Assembly: GCA_007116995.1 (NCBI GenBank)
Contig: SKHL01000186.1
Location: 1-5,195 of the forward strand
Direction: 5' to 3'
Length of the DNA: 5,195 nucleotides
From: Limnochordia bacterium
GTDB taxonomy: Bacteria; Bacillota; Limnochordia; Darwinibacteriales; DTU012
In this document: positions 1 to 5,195 of the stretch, in pieces
How the letters are laid out: every line of letters begins with the position of its first letter
Position numbering within the stretch: position 1 is the stretch's first letter
Position numbers and translations under genes: made by a program
Notes under the pieces: model-generated
Database searches by the model: none
Told to the model about the DNA's origin: nothing
Seen by the model: only the letters and a program-made list of their open reading frames with translations

Positions 1-1161
1 TATGCCCCTGTCCCCATCCACTACAATCCACATATTATGGGCTCCTGGGAGACGATGAGCATCACCATGTCCAAATTCACTCATAAAAGTAAAATCACTC
101 AATGAAAGCATCCGGTCACATGCATCCTGATATGCAGAATTTCCAGTGAATCTATAAACAGCATCAATATCTGGGATTACTAGAATATAATCCGCATCAA
201 TATTAGAATAACCAGTTACATCATGAACCCCAAAATCAAAATCTTCAATGATATCGTCAACACCCATGACATCATATGTCGTTTCTTCTTCCAGATATTC
301 CTCTTCATCTTCATACAGATCATCCGGTTGATCCGGTAGTGACCAGGGGTCTAGGTATGGGTCTGTATAAGCCGACTCAGAGCCCGGGGGATTCTTTAGC
401 TGTTCGGTAGTATATACTCCCCGCTGGGGGAGTGGTGTGTTGGTCACAATTTCAGACACTACCTTATATTTACAACATCTACCCTTTTCGTTTGAATAGT
501 CATCGGGGATACTTACAACATCCCTTGGATTTACAGTCATAACCATGAGCCTAAGATTATCCCCATCAATAGGCCCTGTCCAAGTAGATGCATATCCAAA
601 CGATGCGAAGTGCAAACCCCTTGAACAAGTTACATTTCTGCGATCATCGACATCCCTACGTGGCATTTCCGGCTCTGCGCCTACTGAATTGTCAACTGTG
701 CCCGAATAAACATCGGTATAATCTCCCTTCACCGACTTGTATGCCACAATGTGACCATTTTCATCAATCATAAACCCATTTCCAACACAGAAAAGAAGAA
801 GCTCCTGCTGTGCTGTATATGATGGATTTTCACGAACCAGAGTAAGGAATTTAATCAGGGGCTCTGGATCATTTCCATATTCCACCATATTAAGGGCCTT
901 CTCTGTAATCTTACTACTAAGTGGCTCCCCATCTAGTACTAGAATATCATTATCTAGTGAAAGTCTAGGGTTATTATCAATCCAATCCACAATAACCTTC
1001 CTCATATCAATCAAATCTACGGCAGATTGATATTCATGTGCCTTTAGATGCTCTGAAATTTGTTTAAACTTTGGATGGTCAGTCGGAATTGAAAACATTT
1101 GGCCATCGTGGAGAAGAGAGATCCCTCCAGTTTCGTCGATACTATATACTGAAAAGCTCAT
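1..1161 (-). CDS. rIIB: rIIB-like protein, C-terminus cut by window edge
   Basis: Partial gene: 387 codons are open from an ATG at 1161 to the left edge with no stop. I translated it by hand. The best family signature is at about residues 138-192: an AYK..K.DYTD motif, then DNSVG, EMPR, a D-rich spot, TCS.GLHF and a GYA end. This block is the hallmark of phage RIIB-like proteins. T4 RIIB is a membrane-associated partner of RIIA, involved in lysis inhibition and resistance to rex exclusion. The start is supported by AGGG at 1169-1172, 7 nt upstream, overlapping the rIIA stop; the intergenic gap is only 9 nt. After about residue 250 the protein changes character: a Pro/Asp-rich stretch, then a strongly acidic segment (about 278-311), then a further region containing YILVIPDID and GHGDAHRLPGAHNMWIVVDGD. 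It is already longer than T4 RIIB (312 residues). Family assignment is strong; the role of the extension is unknown. Confidence 0.9.
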   Translation of the reverse strand, partial: MSFSVYSIDETGGISLLHDGQMFSIPTDHPKFKQISEHLKAHEYQSAVDLIDMRKVIVDWIDNNPRLSLDNDILVLDGEPLSSKITEKALNMVEYGNDPEPLIKFLTLVRENPSYTAQQELLLFCVGNGFMIDENGHIVAYKSVKGDYTDVYSGTVDNSVGAEPEMPRRDVDDRRNVTCSRGLHFASFGYASTWTGPIDGDNLRLMVMTVNPRDVVSIPDDYSNEKGRCCKYKVVSEIVTNTPLPQRGVYTTEQLKNPPGSESAYTDPYLDPWSLPDQPDDLYEDEEEYLEEETTYDVMGVDDIIEDFDFGVHDVTGYSNIDADYILVIPDIDAVYRFTGNSAYQDACDRMLSLSDFTFMSEFGHGDAHRLPGAHNMWIVVDGDRGI

Positions 1162-1170
1162 TTTTTTACC

Positions 1171-3429
1171 CTATGCCTTTTCTGAAATGGATTTAATGAA
1201 GTTTGCCACTGGTTCGTAATTAATATCCGAATATTTATATGGCTTTAGATGCTCAATAAATGGATACTTATTTCGGATTCTTTCTACAATATTAATAACT
1301 TTAACAATTAAGGGATGGTCTGAGATACTTTCCTCTGGCTTGAGGATTTGATAATAGTTACACAGAAATAAGTAATTACTAATATCGTCGTGCTCAATTG
1401 CATTTACAATTGTAAAAAACTCTTTAATATCAGGGTCCGCATCTTCCAACCCATATTCTAAAATTACATCATAAATGCCTCCGGAATTAATATTATTAAA
1501 TCTTTTAGCCCAGGCATAAAACCAAGAATCCTTGGCATTAAGAAATCGTTCATGTGCTCTGTCCCTAACCTCAGAATCAAACGACTTCCAATGAGGGGGC
1601 AATTTATCTACATCATCCTCCCTGACTCCGACAATTTGCCTACGCTCGATTCCCCAATCACTAGAATTGAGAAATTTATATGCAAATGCACGATACAAAT
1701 GCACAGTTTCTTCATTAGGCATATAAAATCTATCTTGGCCATCATTGTTACATACAAAATAATATATTGTCTCTTTGGGGTCCAGTGCATTACTCAATGT
1801 ACAAAACTTAGAACCCATAAGTTTTTCGTATGAGTATAGAGTAATGCCTGAAATGGAATTATTTCGGCGTGGACTTGTGGGCTTGTTCTTTACATCGACA
1901 TCTTTCCCAGGCAGTAGGGCAGGTTCCAGCCCTAGATCTTCTCTAAGATCAGACGCATACACTACATCTACACCCTGTAGATCATGTTCTTTGATAAATG
2001 CCTCAAGCGCTTCTGTGGCCTCTTCATCCGACGCCGAAGGATCGATGAAATCTTTAACGGCAACGATAATAGAAATTGCAGCATTTAGCTTCTTATATGC
2101 TCCTTGACAGGTGCTATATAGCCACTTTGGCAAATCATCTAAAATAAATTTTGTTTTAGACTCCAAACCACCACATACCGGGACATTGGCACCATCTTCT
2201 ATATCTGTGATATCTGGCTGTGATGAAGCATATCCCGAATAAATTCTAACCGGACGATCCACATCAATGGTAAACCCTACACCATTTTTTAAAGAAAAGT
2301 TAGAAAGATAGGTAGTAACCGTTCTCCCATTGCAGGTGATATTATCAAATAGATCTCTAGTGTTACTTTTTGAAGAGTGGATCCTTAGATCACGAAATAC
2401 TTCAGAAATCTTTATAGAAAGCTCATACGGAGTTTTGCTATTGGCAATTACTCTATCCTTGATTCTTTGTCTAAACTCCGAACAATACTTGTCAATTGCA
2501 GACTTAATAAACTTAATAGTCTTTTCGGAATACTTTAGATCGTCCCTGGACGGTACAACCTCCACAGACCCAATGGGGGCCATTAGAAACAATGATTTTT
2601 TGTAATATGAACCACTGCGCACAGGCAGGAAAAAATCATAATCTAAGTCAAATTGGTAAAAATCAATACCATATGGGACTCCTCCCATAAGTACATAAAC
2701 AGTATAACTGCTATATCCCCTACTCCGACTAGATGACTCGTTGGCTCCGATATTAACTTGATCGTCCACCAAAAACCACCCATTGCCACTAGTATCTTTT
2801 TGGATTTTTGGAGCCTCTTTACCATCAACTAGCAAAGGAAATGGAAAAAATTGAGCAAACTCGTAAACTGCACTCTCAATTTGAGGAATATCATTATTCT
2901 TAACTGGAATGGAAATAGTCACACCATTCGGTTCATCTGTGGGTGTGGACTCTCCATGCATCAATGAAGGGATGTTTTCATCGTCAACAAATGCAATAAA
3001 TTTATGAAGAGTGCCGTTGTGGTAGCTCTCAATGGTCCATACCTGGCCCTCATTGTAGCAATATGCCGTCTTTGCTCCGAGGCCAAATCCACCAACTTCA
3101 TCATTTGATTGATTTTTTGTAGATGCGCCATAGACCGCATATACTTTCTTAATGGTGTCCATAGACATACCAACACCCCAATCAATAAATCGAATAGTTG
3201 GATCTAGGGTGCTGGGTAGCCTAATTTCACAAGGGCGGCCATCGGTGGATCCCTTCGCAATCATCGCATCGCCCATATTGGTCAAATATTCTCTGACCAT
3301 TGACCTTACGGGGTTTTTATAAAGATCAGAAAGAACCCGCATAATATGGGAACCACCCAAAATAGACATGCGAGTTACATCAGACGATCCAGAAATGGTA
3401 ACATTCCGTCGATTAGTATTGATCTGCAT
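1171..3429 (-). CDS. rIIA: rIIA-like protein with GHKL ATPase domain
   Basis: A 752-residue protein, close to T4 RIIA (725). The N-terminal 200 residues show a GHKL (gyrase/Hsp90/histidine kinase/MutL) ATP-binding fold. The N-box has E47, N51, D54 and A55 within REYLTNMGDA. The G1 box is D83-W-G85-V-G87. The G2 lid glycines with lysine are GGFGLGAK at 113-120, followed by TAY. A further strand with NGVTISI lies at 168-174. The remaining 550 residues have no motif I recognise beyond the RIIA family. The adjacent downstream rIIB-like gene strongly supports the identification. In T4, RIIA and RIIB are abundant membrane-associated proteins needed in rex-carrying lambda lysogens. The ribosome site is weak: AGG at 3439-3441, 9 nt before the ATG. 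ATP binding is inferred from motifs; hydrolysis is not shown. Confidence 0.92.
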   Translation of the reverse strand: MQINTNRRNVTISGSSDVTRMSILGGSHIMRVLSDLYKNPVRSMVREYLTNMGDAMIAKGSTDGRPCEIRLPSTLDPTIRFIDWGVGMSMDTIKKVYAVYGASTKNQSNDEVGGFGLGAKTAYCYNEGQVWTIESYHNGTLHKFIAFVDDENIPSLMHGESTPTDEPNGVTISIPVKNNDIPQIESAVYEFAQFFPFPLLVDGKEAPKIQKDTSGNGWFLVDDQVNIGANESSSRSRGYSSYTVYVLMGGVPYGIDFYQFDLDYDFFLPVRSGSYYKKSLFLMAPIGSVEVVPSRDDLKYSEKTIKFIKSAIDKYCSEFRQRIKDRVIANSKTPYELSIKISEVFRDLRIHSSKSNTRDLFDNITCNGRTVTTYLSNFSLKNGVGFTIDVDRPVRIYSGYASSQPDITDIEDGANVPVCGGLESKTKFILDDLPKWLYSTCQGAYKKLNAAISIIVAVKDFIDPSASDEEATEALEAFIKEHDLQGVDVVYASDLREDLGLEPALLPGKDVDVKNKPTSPRRNNSISGITLYSYEKLMGSKFCTLSNALDPKETIYYFVCNNDGQDRFYMPNEETVHLYRAFAYKFLNSSDWGIERRQIVGVREDDVDKLPPHWKSFDSEVRDRAHERFLNAKDSWFYAWAKRFNNINSGGIYDVILEYGLEDADPDIKEFFTIVNAIEHDDISNYLFLCNYYQILKPEESISDHPLIVKVINIVERIRNKYPFIEHLKPYKYSDINYEPVANFIKSISEKA

Positions 3430-3528
3430 TTCAAATGACCTATTGATTTAAAACTGGTGGGGGACTCCTGCTAGGAACACTCTAATCTAACGAAACGGGA
3501 CTATGCCGCAATAGAGAATAAGACCCTG
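3430..3528 (-). promoter_or_regulatory. rIIA leader, possible weak promoter
   Basis: This 99-nt gap is the largest between the protein genes and contains no open frame of note. A loose sigma70-like pair is visible on the minus strand: TTGCGG (3506-3511) and TAGATT (3484-3489), 16 nt apart. Neither hexamer matches well, so this is only a candidate. A small hairpin, TTCCT-AGC-AGGAG, lies nearer the gene and includes an AGGAG that has no start codon at a useful distance. There is no T-rich hairpin that would act as a terminator for the upstream genes. The leader may therefore simply be untranslated operon RNA, or may carry a phage-specific promoter that cannot be recognised from one copy. Confidence 0.3.
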
Positions 3529-3714
3529 TTACCTACAAGATACAATCTCAATAATATTTCTATATTCCGATAGAATTTCATTTCTACGGCCATTTACACG
3601 AAGATTACAGGTCTGTCCAACTTGCAAAAGTCTCTGAACATCTGAGCTATTTCTCTTTCCAAACCAAAAATTATCAACATTTTTAAAAACTTCACTATCC
3701 GTAAATATCTTAAT
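3529..3714 (-). CDS. small 61-residue protein, apparent ATT start
   Basis: A frame closed by TAG at 3739-3741 and by TAA at 3529-3531 has no ATG or GTG, and its only TTG falls mid-gene, yet its product looks real. Read from ATT at 3714 it would be MKIFTDSEVF..., with WFGKR at about 17-21, a VGQTCNLRVNGRRNE stretch at 32-46 and ILSEYRNIIEIV at 47-58. This resembles small phage proteins built of a few beta strands, ending in a hydrophobic strand. The ATT shares one base with the TAA stop of the 134-residue gene, which is the spacing expected of translationally coupled genes. Shine-Dalgarno support is poor (GAAGAA about 10 nt upstream, itself inside a palindrome). Alternatives are a +1 frameshift fusing it to the upstream protein, or a mutated or misread start codon. 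Function unknown. I am fairly sure it is coding, less sure of the start. Confidence 0.62.
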   Translation of the reverse strand: MKIFTDSEVFKNVDNFWFGKRNSSDVQRLLQVGQTCNLRVNGRRNEILSEYRNIIEIVSCR

Positions 3715-4114
3715 TAGAAGAATTATTCTTCGAATGTACTAGAGTAGAGCCGGGAATGGCATCTTCAATTTCCTTGATATTATTAAACTCATTGAGAATA
3801 AAAGCAATAGTATTAAGTTCCCGAGACAATTTGCCATGCATAGACATTGAAAATGCACAGACAGTATTAATCCAAATAAGTTGATGACCTAGTGCCGTCA
3901 TATCCGGTCGAGTGGGTGGCTGTTCTTCTGCTTCGGGAAAATGCAGTGCCTTATAATACTTGATAATGTTAAGGCAATCGCCCGGTAATGTAACTGAATT
4001 TTGTAATTCAGAATCAAGGTCCGAAGCCATTTCAGCGAGATATTTTGAAATTTTTTCAACCTCAGCCATCCACTCAATAGCAGAATTAACATCTTCAAGT
4101 GCAGGGGTACCCAT
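3710..4114 (-). CDS. helical 134-residue protein of unknown function
   Basis: I do not recognise this protein. It is acidic and looks almost entirely alpha-helical: one helix rich in Ala, Glu and Leu at about 8-40, a Pro-rich linker (EEQPPTRPD, about 63-71), then a more hydrophobic helical part (GHQLIWINTVCAFSMSMHGKLS, about 75-96) and another helix (RELNTIAFILNEFNNIKEIEDA). The tail is polar (SKNNSSN). There is no signal peptide or obvious catalytic motif. The hydrophobic stretch near 78-92 is short and contains polar residues, so a membrane span is doubtful; helix packing or oligomerisation is likelier. The start is well supported: AAGGAG at 4126-4131 lies 11 nt upstream, inside the end of the preceding small gene, and 5 nt separate the two genes. 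Its last base triplets overlap the 61-residue gene. Confidence 0.85.
   Translation of the reverse strand: MGTPALEDVNSAIEWMAEVEKISKYLAEMASDLDSELQNSVTLPGDCLNIIKYYKALHFPEAEEQPPTRPDMTALGHQLIWINTVCAFSMSMHGKLSRELNTIAFILNEFNNIKEIEDAIPGSTLVHSKNNSSN
3717..3731. repeat. 15-bp palindrome before the ATT start
   Basis: The sequence GAAGAATTATTCTTC is a perfect palindrome around one central base, with 7-bp arms. As RNA on the minus strand it would form a 6-bp stem with a UAA loop (GAAGAA-UAA-UUCUUC). It lies in the last codons of the 134-residue gene and ends 2 nt before the proposed ATT start of the next gene, so it occupies the position of that gene's ribosome binding site. The stem is AU-rich and weak. 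A role in coupling translation is possible, but so is coincidence with Asn/Ser codon choice. Confidence 0.45.
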
Positions 4115-4119
4115 AATAG

Positions 4120-4257
4120 TTATTTCTCCTTATTCAGTTTTTTCTTGGCACCGTCGATCTTAGGCTTCCAAAACCTTCGATTATCGGTAAGAGATCCCAC
4201 CCGCTGTCCCCTTTTCCTCATAGGCTCTTGCTTGGGCATCTTATCATAATTTTTCAC
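4120..4257 (-). CDS. 45-residue very basic protein, GTG start
   Basis: A small gene, reading MKNYDKMPKQEPMRKRGQRV... and ending ...KKKLNKEK. About a third of its residues are Lys or Arg against few acids, suggesting contact with nucleic acid or another acidic partner; this is inference from composition only. The middle contains GSLTDNRRFWKPKIDG. I do not recognise a family. I chose GTG at 4257 over the in-frame ATG at 4239 because AGGGGA (4263-4268) sits at ideal spacing before GTG, whereas nothing similar precedes the ATG (which would give 39 residues). The gene starts 2 nt after the phosphatase stop and its last codons hold the ribosome site of the 134-residue gene, so it fits snugly in the operon. 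Confidence 0.72.
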   Translation of the reverse strand: MKNYDKMPKQEPMRKRGQRVGSLTDNRRFWKPKIDGAKKKLNKEK

Positions 4258-4259
4258 AA

Positions 4260-4925
4260 CTATCCCCTAACTGTAATTATTTCGTTAATATCTAATACTC
4301 TTGCATTATATCTAGCCGAAGTAAAGGGCCGATGCAAATGACCGGAATATATCTCAGGTCTTCCCAAATGTTCCCATACTCTCTGTACCTGGGCCTCTGA
4401 TACATCAGTCCAATCAGTGGGAAGCCCCCACTGCCACTTTTTTAGGGGTGGCATGAATTCATTCTTAACATCGGTAGGTGGGGCATGTGTTATAAGAAAA
4501 TCAATACCACCTAAATCGGAGACGTCTTCAATTAGCTTATCAGCCGCTTCGTCTCCAATTACCTCAAATTCACTCCAATCATATCCATTTCTAAGCCTAA
4601 TATACTTATCAACAGAGCACCCACCACCAAGAAACCCGATATTATATCCGTCTATGTTCAAAACAGATCCACGACGAACATAGAATAGATTTTTCTTAAC
4701 TTCTGTTACATCACCGTTCGCTTGAGAAAAAAGATATTTATGATCTTCATGGTTACCATCAATAAAATAAACTTTAAATGGAGTTTCTGGGTAATCTTTT
4801 ATTAAATGCTTATAATACCCAAAATCTCCCACCTGAATAAAGGTTACATCATCACCGACGCCCAATTCGACAAGTTTATTGATTCCGTGATACGATCCAT
4901 GAATATCACCAATACAGGCGATCAT
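4260..4925 (-). CDS. calcineurin-like metallophosphatase
   Basis: A 221-residue metallophosphoesterase with the full set of family motifs in order: GDIHG (D7, H9), VGDFG (D34), DGNHED (N58, H59), THAPP (H147) and SGHLHRP (H196, H198). These residues normally bind two metal ions and hydrolyse phosphate esters, from phosphoproteins to nucleotides and RNA ends; the substrate here cannot be told from sequence. No signal peptide or membrane segment is visible, so it is probably cytoplasmic. A GGGCSVD loop lies at 100-106. Translation could begin at an ATG at 4937 (four residues more), but that codon has no ribosome site, while GGAG (4932-4935) stands 6 nt before the ATG at 4925, which also gives the usual short lead into the first motif. 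The gene lies 28 nt after the tRNA, so the two are probably on one transcript. Confidence 0.93.
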   Translation of the reverse strand: MIACIGDIHGSYHGINKLVELGVGDDVTFIQVGDFGYYKHLIKDYPETPFKVYFIDGNHEDHKYLFSQANGDVTEVKKNLFYVRRGSVLNIDGYNIGFLGGGCSVDKYIRLRNGYDWSEFEVIGDEAADKLIEDVSDLGGIDFLITHAPPTDVKNEFMPPLKKWQWGLPTDWTDVSEAQVQRVWEHLGRPEIYSGHLHRPFTSARYNARVLDINEIITVRG

Positions 4926-4953
4926 ATTTGTCTCCATGAAATGAAATAAAGAG

Positions 4954-5026
4954 TGGGCCTAGTCGGATTCGAACCGACGACCTATCGATTATGAGTCGAG
5001 TGCTCTAACCACTGAGCTATAGGCCC
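4954..5026 (-). tRNA. tRNA-Ile2 with CAU anticodon
   Basis: A complete 73-nt cloverleaf on the minus strand. The acceptor stem GGGCCTA/TAGGCCC pairs perfectly, the D stem is GCTC/GAGC with loop AGTGGTTA, and the anticodon loop CTCATAA (4989-4995) has CAT at 4991-4993. The T arm is GTCGG-TTCGAAT-CCGAC and the discriminator is A. The D arm and CGACTCATAATCG anticodon region match the bacterial tRNA-Ile2 type rather than elongator Met. Such tRNAs need the lysidine modification at C34 (host TilS) to become isoleucine tRNAs reading AUA. The top anticodon-stem pair is a C-U mismatch. No CCA is encoded (CTC follows the discriminator). Phages commonly carry this tRNA to supplement codons rare in the host. 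Isotype call is strong, though Met cannot be excluded from the anticodon alone. Confidence 0.93.
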
Positions 5027-5029
5027 TGA

Positions 5030-5095
5030 CCCACTTGTGCTCCACTACGCTCACATGTATAAATCTACACGAAAGCCCAATGGAGCACAAGTGGG
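5030..5095 (-). ncRNA. 66-nt long hairpin RNA next to the tRNA
   Basis: Perfect 15-bp inverted repeats (5030-5044 and 5081-5095; CCCACTTGTGCTCCA on the minus strand) enclose 36 nt that also fold. Going inward in minus-strand RNA: UUG/UAG pair with two wobbles, then a G-G mismatch, GCUU/GAGC, a U-U mismatch, CGUGUA/UACAUG, and a GAUUUA loop. In total 28 of 30 positions pair. All four wobbles are G-U in the minus-strand RNA but would be A-C clashes in plus-strand RNA, so the structure belongs to the strand carrying the tRNA. Its base ends 3 nt from the tRNA 5' end. No U tract follows, so it is not an ordinary terminator. It could be an RNase III or other processing signal, or a stable RNA like the unexplained small RNAs beside the T4 tRNA genes. 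Confidence 0.7.
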
Positions 5096-5195
5096 ATGCC
5101 GCAACTGTTACGTAAGTCGGATAAGTGGACCCCGGTGTCTCTCAAGTGAATCGAGAGATTTATAGTCTCTATGCACTAGACCGGAACACCACCAA
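5096..5195 (-). other. gene-free, possibly structured RNA region to the right edge
   Basis: No protein gene or canonical tRNA is supported here. On the minus strand an outer stem CCGGT/ACCGG (5180-5184 with 5132-5136) could enclose either of two hairpins: AGAGA-CTATAAA-TCTCT (5154-5170), which looks like a tRNA-Tyr anticodon arm but reads ATA, or TCTCTC with GAGAGA across a 9-nt loop (5138-5158). They share 5154-5158 and exclude each other. A 5' acceptor strand and a T loop of the TTCGA type are missing, so it is not a normal tRNA. It may be the start of a larger RNA or a decayed tRNA; the region continues beyond the window. Confidence 0.35.

Noticed and set aside
588..773. Plus-strand open frame of 61 codons
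   Set aside because: It lies entirely inside the rIIB-like gene on the other strand, has a low-complexity Cys/Pro/His-rich product, and no ribosome site that stands out.
1552..2605. Three plus-strand open frames across the rIIA-like gene
   Set aside because: They oppose a well-supported 752-residue gene with family motifs and look like antisense shadows of it.
3430..3528. Orphan AGGAG in the rIIA leader as a missed small gene
   Set aside because: No ATG, GTG or TTG follows at a usable distance and the frames close within a few codons.
3960..4163. Plus-strand frame of 67 codons opposite the 134-residue gene
   Set aside because: It is antisense to a gene with a good ribosome site, and its Ser-rich product resembles a reverse reading of a coding region.
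4926..4937. ATG at 4937 as the phosphatase start
   Set aside because: It lacks a ribosome site, and the GGAG that serves the ATG at 4925 overlaps it.
5030..5095. Long hairpin as a rho-independent terminator
   Set aside because: No run of U follows it on either strand, and the tRNA begins 3 nt later.
5109..5194. Minus-strand frame open from the right edge to a TAA at 5109
   Set aside because: Only about 29 codons, with a composition unlike the other genes and overlapping apparent RNA stems; it could be the tail of a gene outside the window, but nothing supports that.

Overview
The window looks like part of a tailed bacteriophage genome (Caudoviricetes, probably a fairly large lytic phage with its own tRNAs). 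The main evidence is an adjacent rIIA-like/rIIB-like gene pair plus a phage-style tRNA-Ile2, with every gene tightly packed on the minus strand. The host cannot be identified from the sequence. The tRNA carries no encoded CCA, so host or phage enzymes must add it.

Read in the direction of transcription (right to left), the layout is as follows. At 5195-5027 there is a gene-free, RNA-like stretch whose centrepiece is a 66-nt near-perfect hairpin. The tRNA-Ile2(CAU) gene begins 3 nt after it. A calcineurin-type metallophosphatase (4925-4260) follows, then a 45-residue very basic protein that starts at GTG (4257-4120), then a 134-residue helical protein of unknown function (4114-3710). A 61-residue protein overlaps the end of that gene and appears to lack any ATG, GTG or TTG start (3714-3529). 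After a 99-nt leader come the 752-residue GHKL-ATPase rIIA-like gene and, 9 nt later, an rIIB-like gene that runs off the left edge.

The gaps between most of the genes are 2-10 nt and one junction overlaps, so this is probably one or two co-transcribed units. The rIIA leader is the only gap between protein genes large enough for an internal promoter. RIIA and RIIB are known in T4 as membrane-associated partners that affect lysis inhibition and protect against the lambda rex exclusion system; the homologues here presumably also act together. The link of the phosphatase and small proteins to that role is unknown.

The points most worth following up are the long hairpin abutting the tRNA, the 61-residue gene with an apparent ATT start (easily missed by gene callers), the GTG-started basic microprotein, and the acidic linker and extra C-terminal region of the rIIB-like protein.
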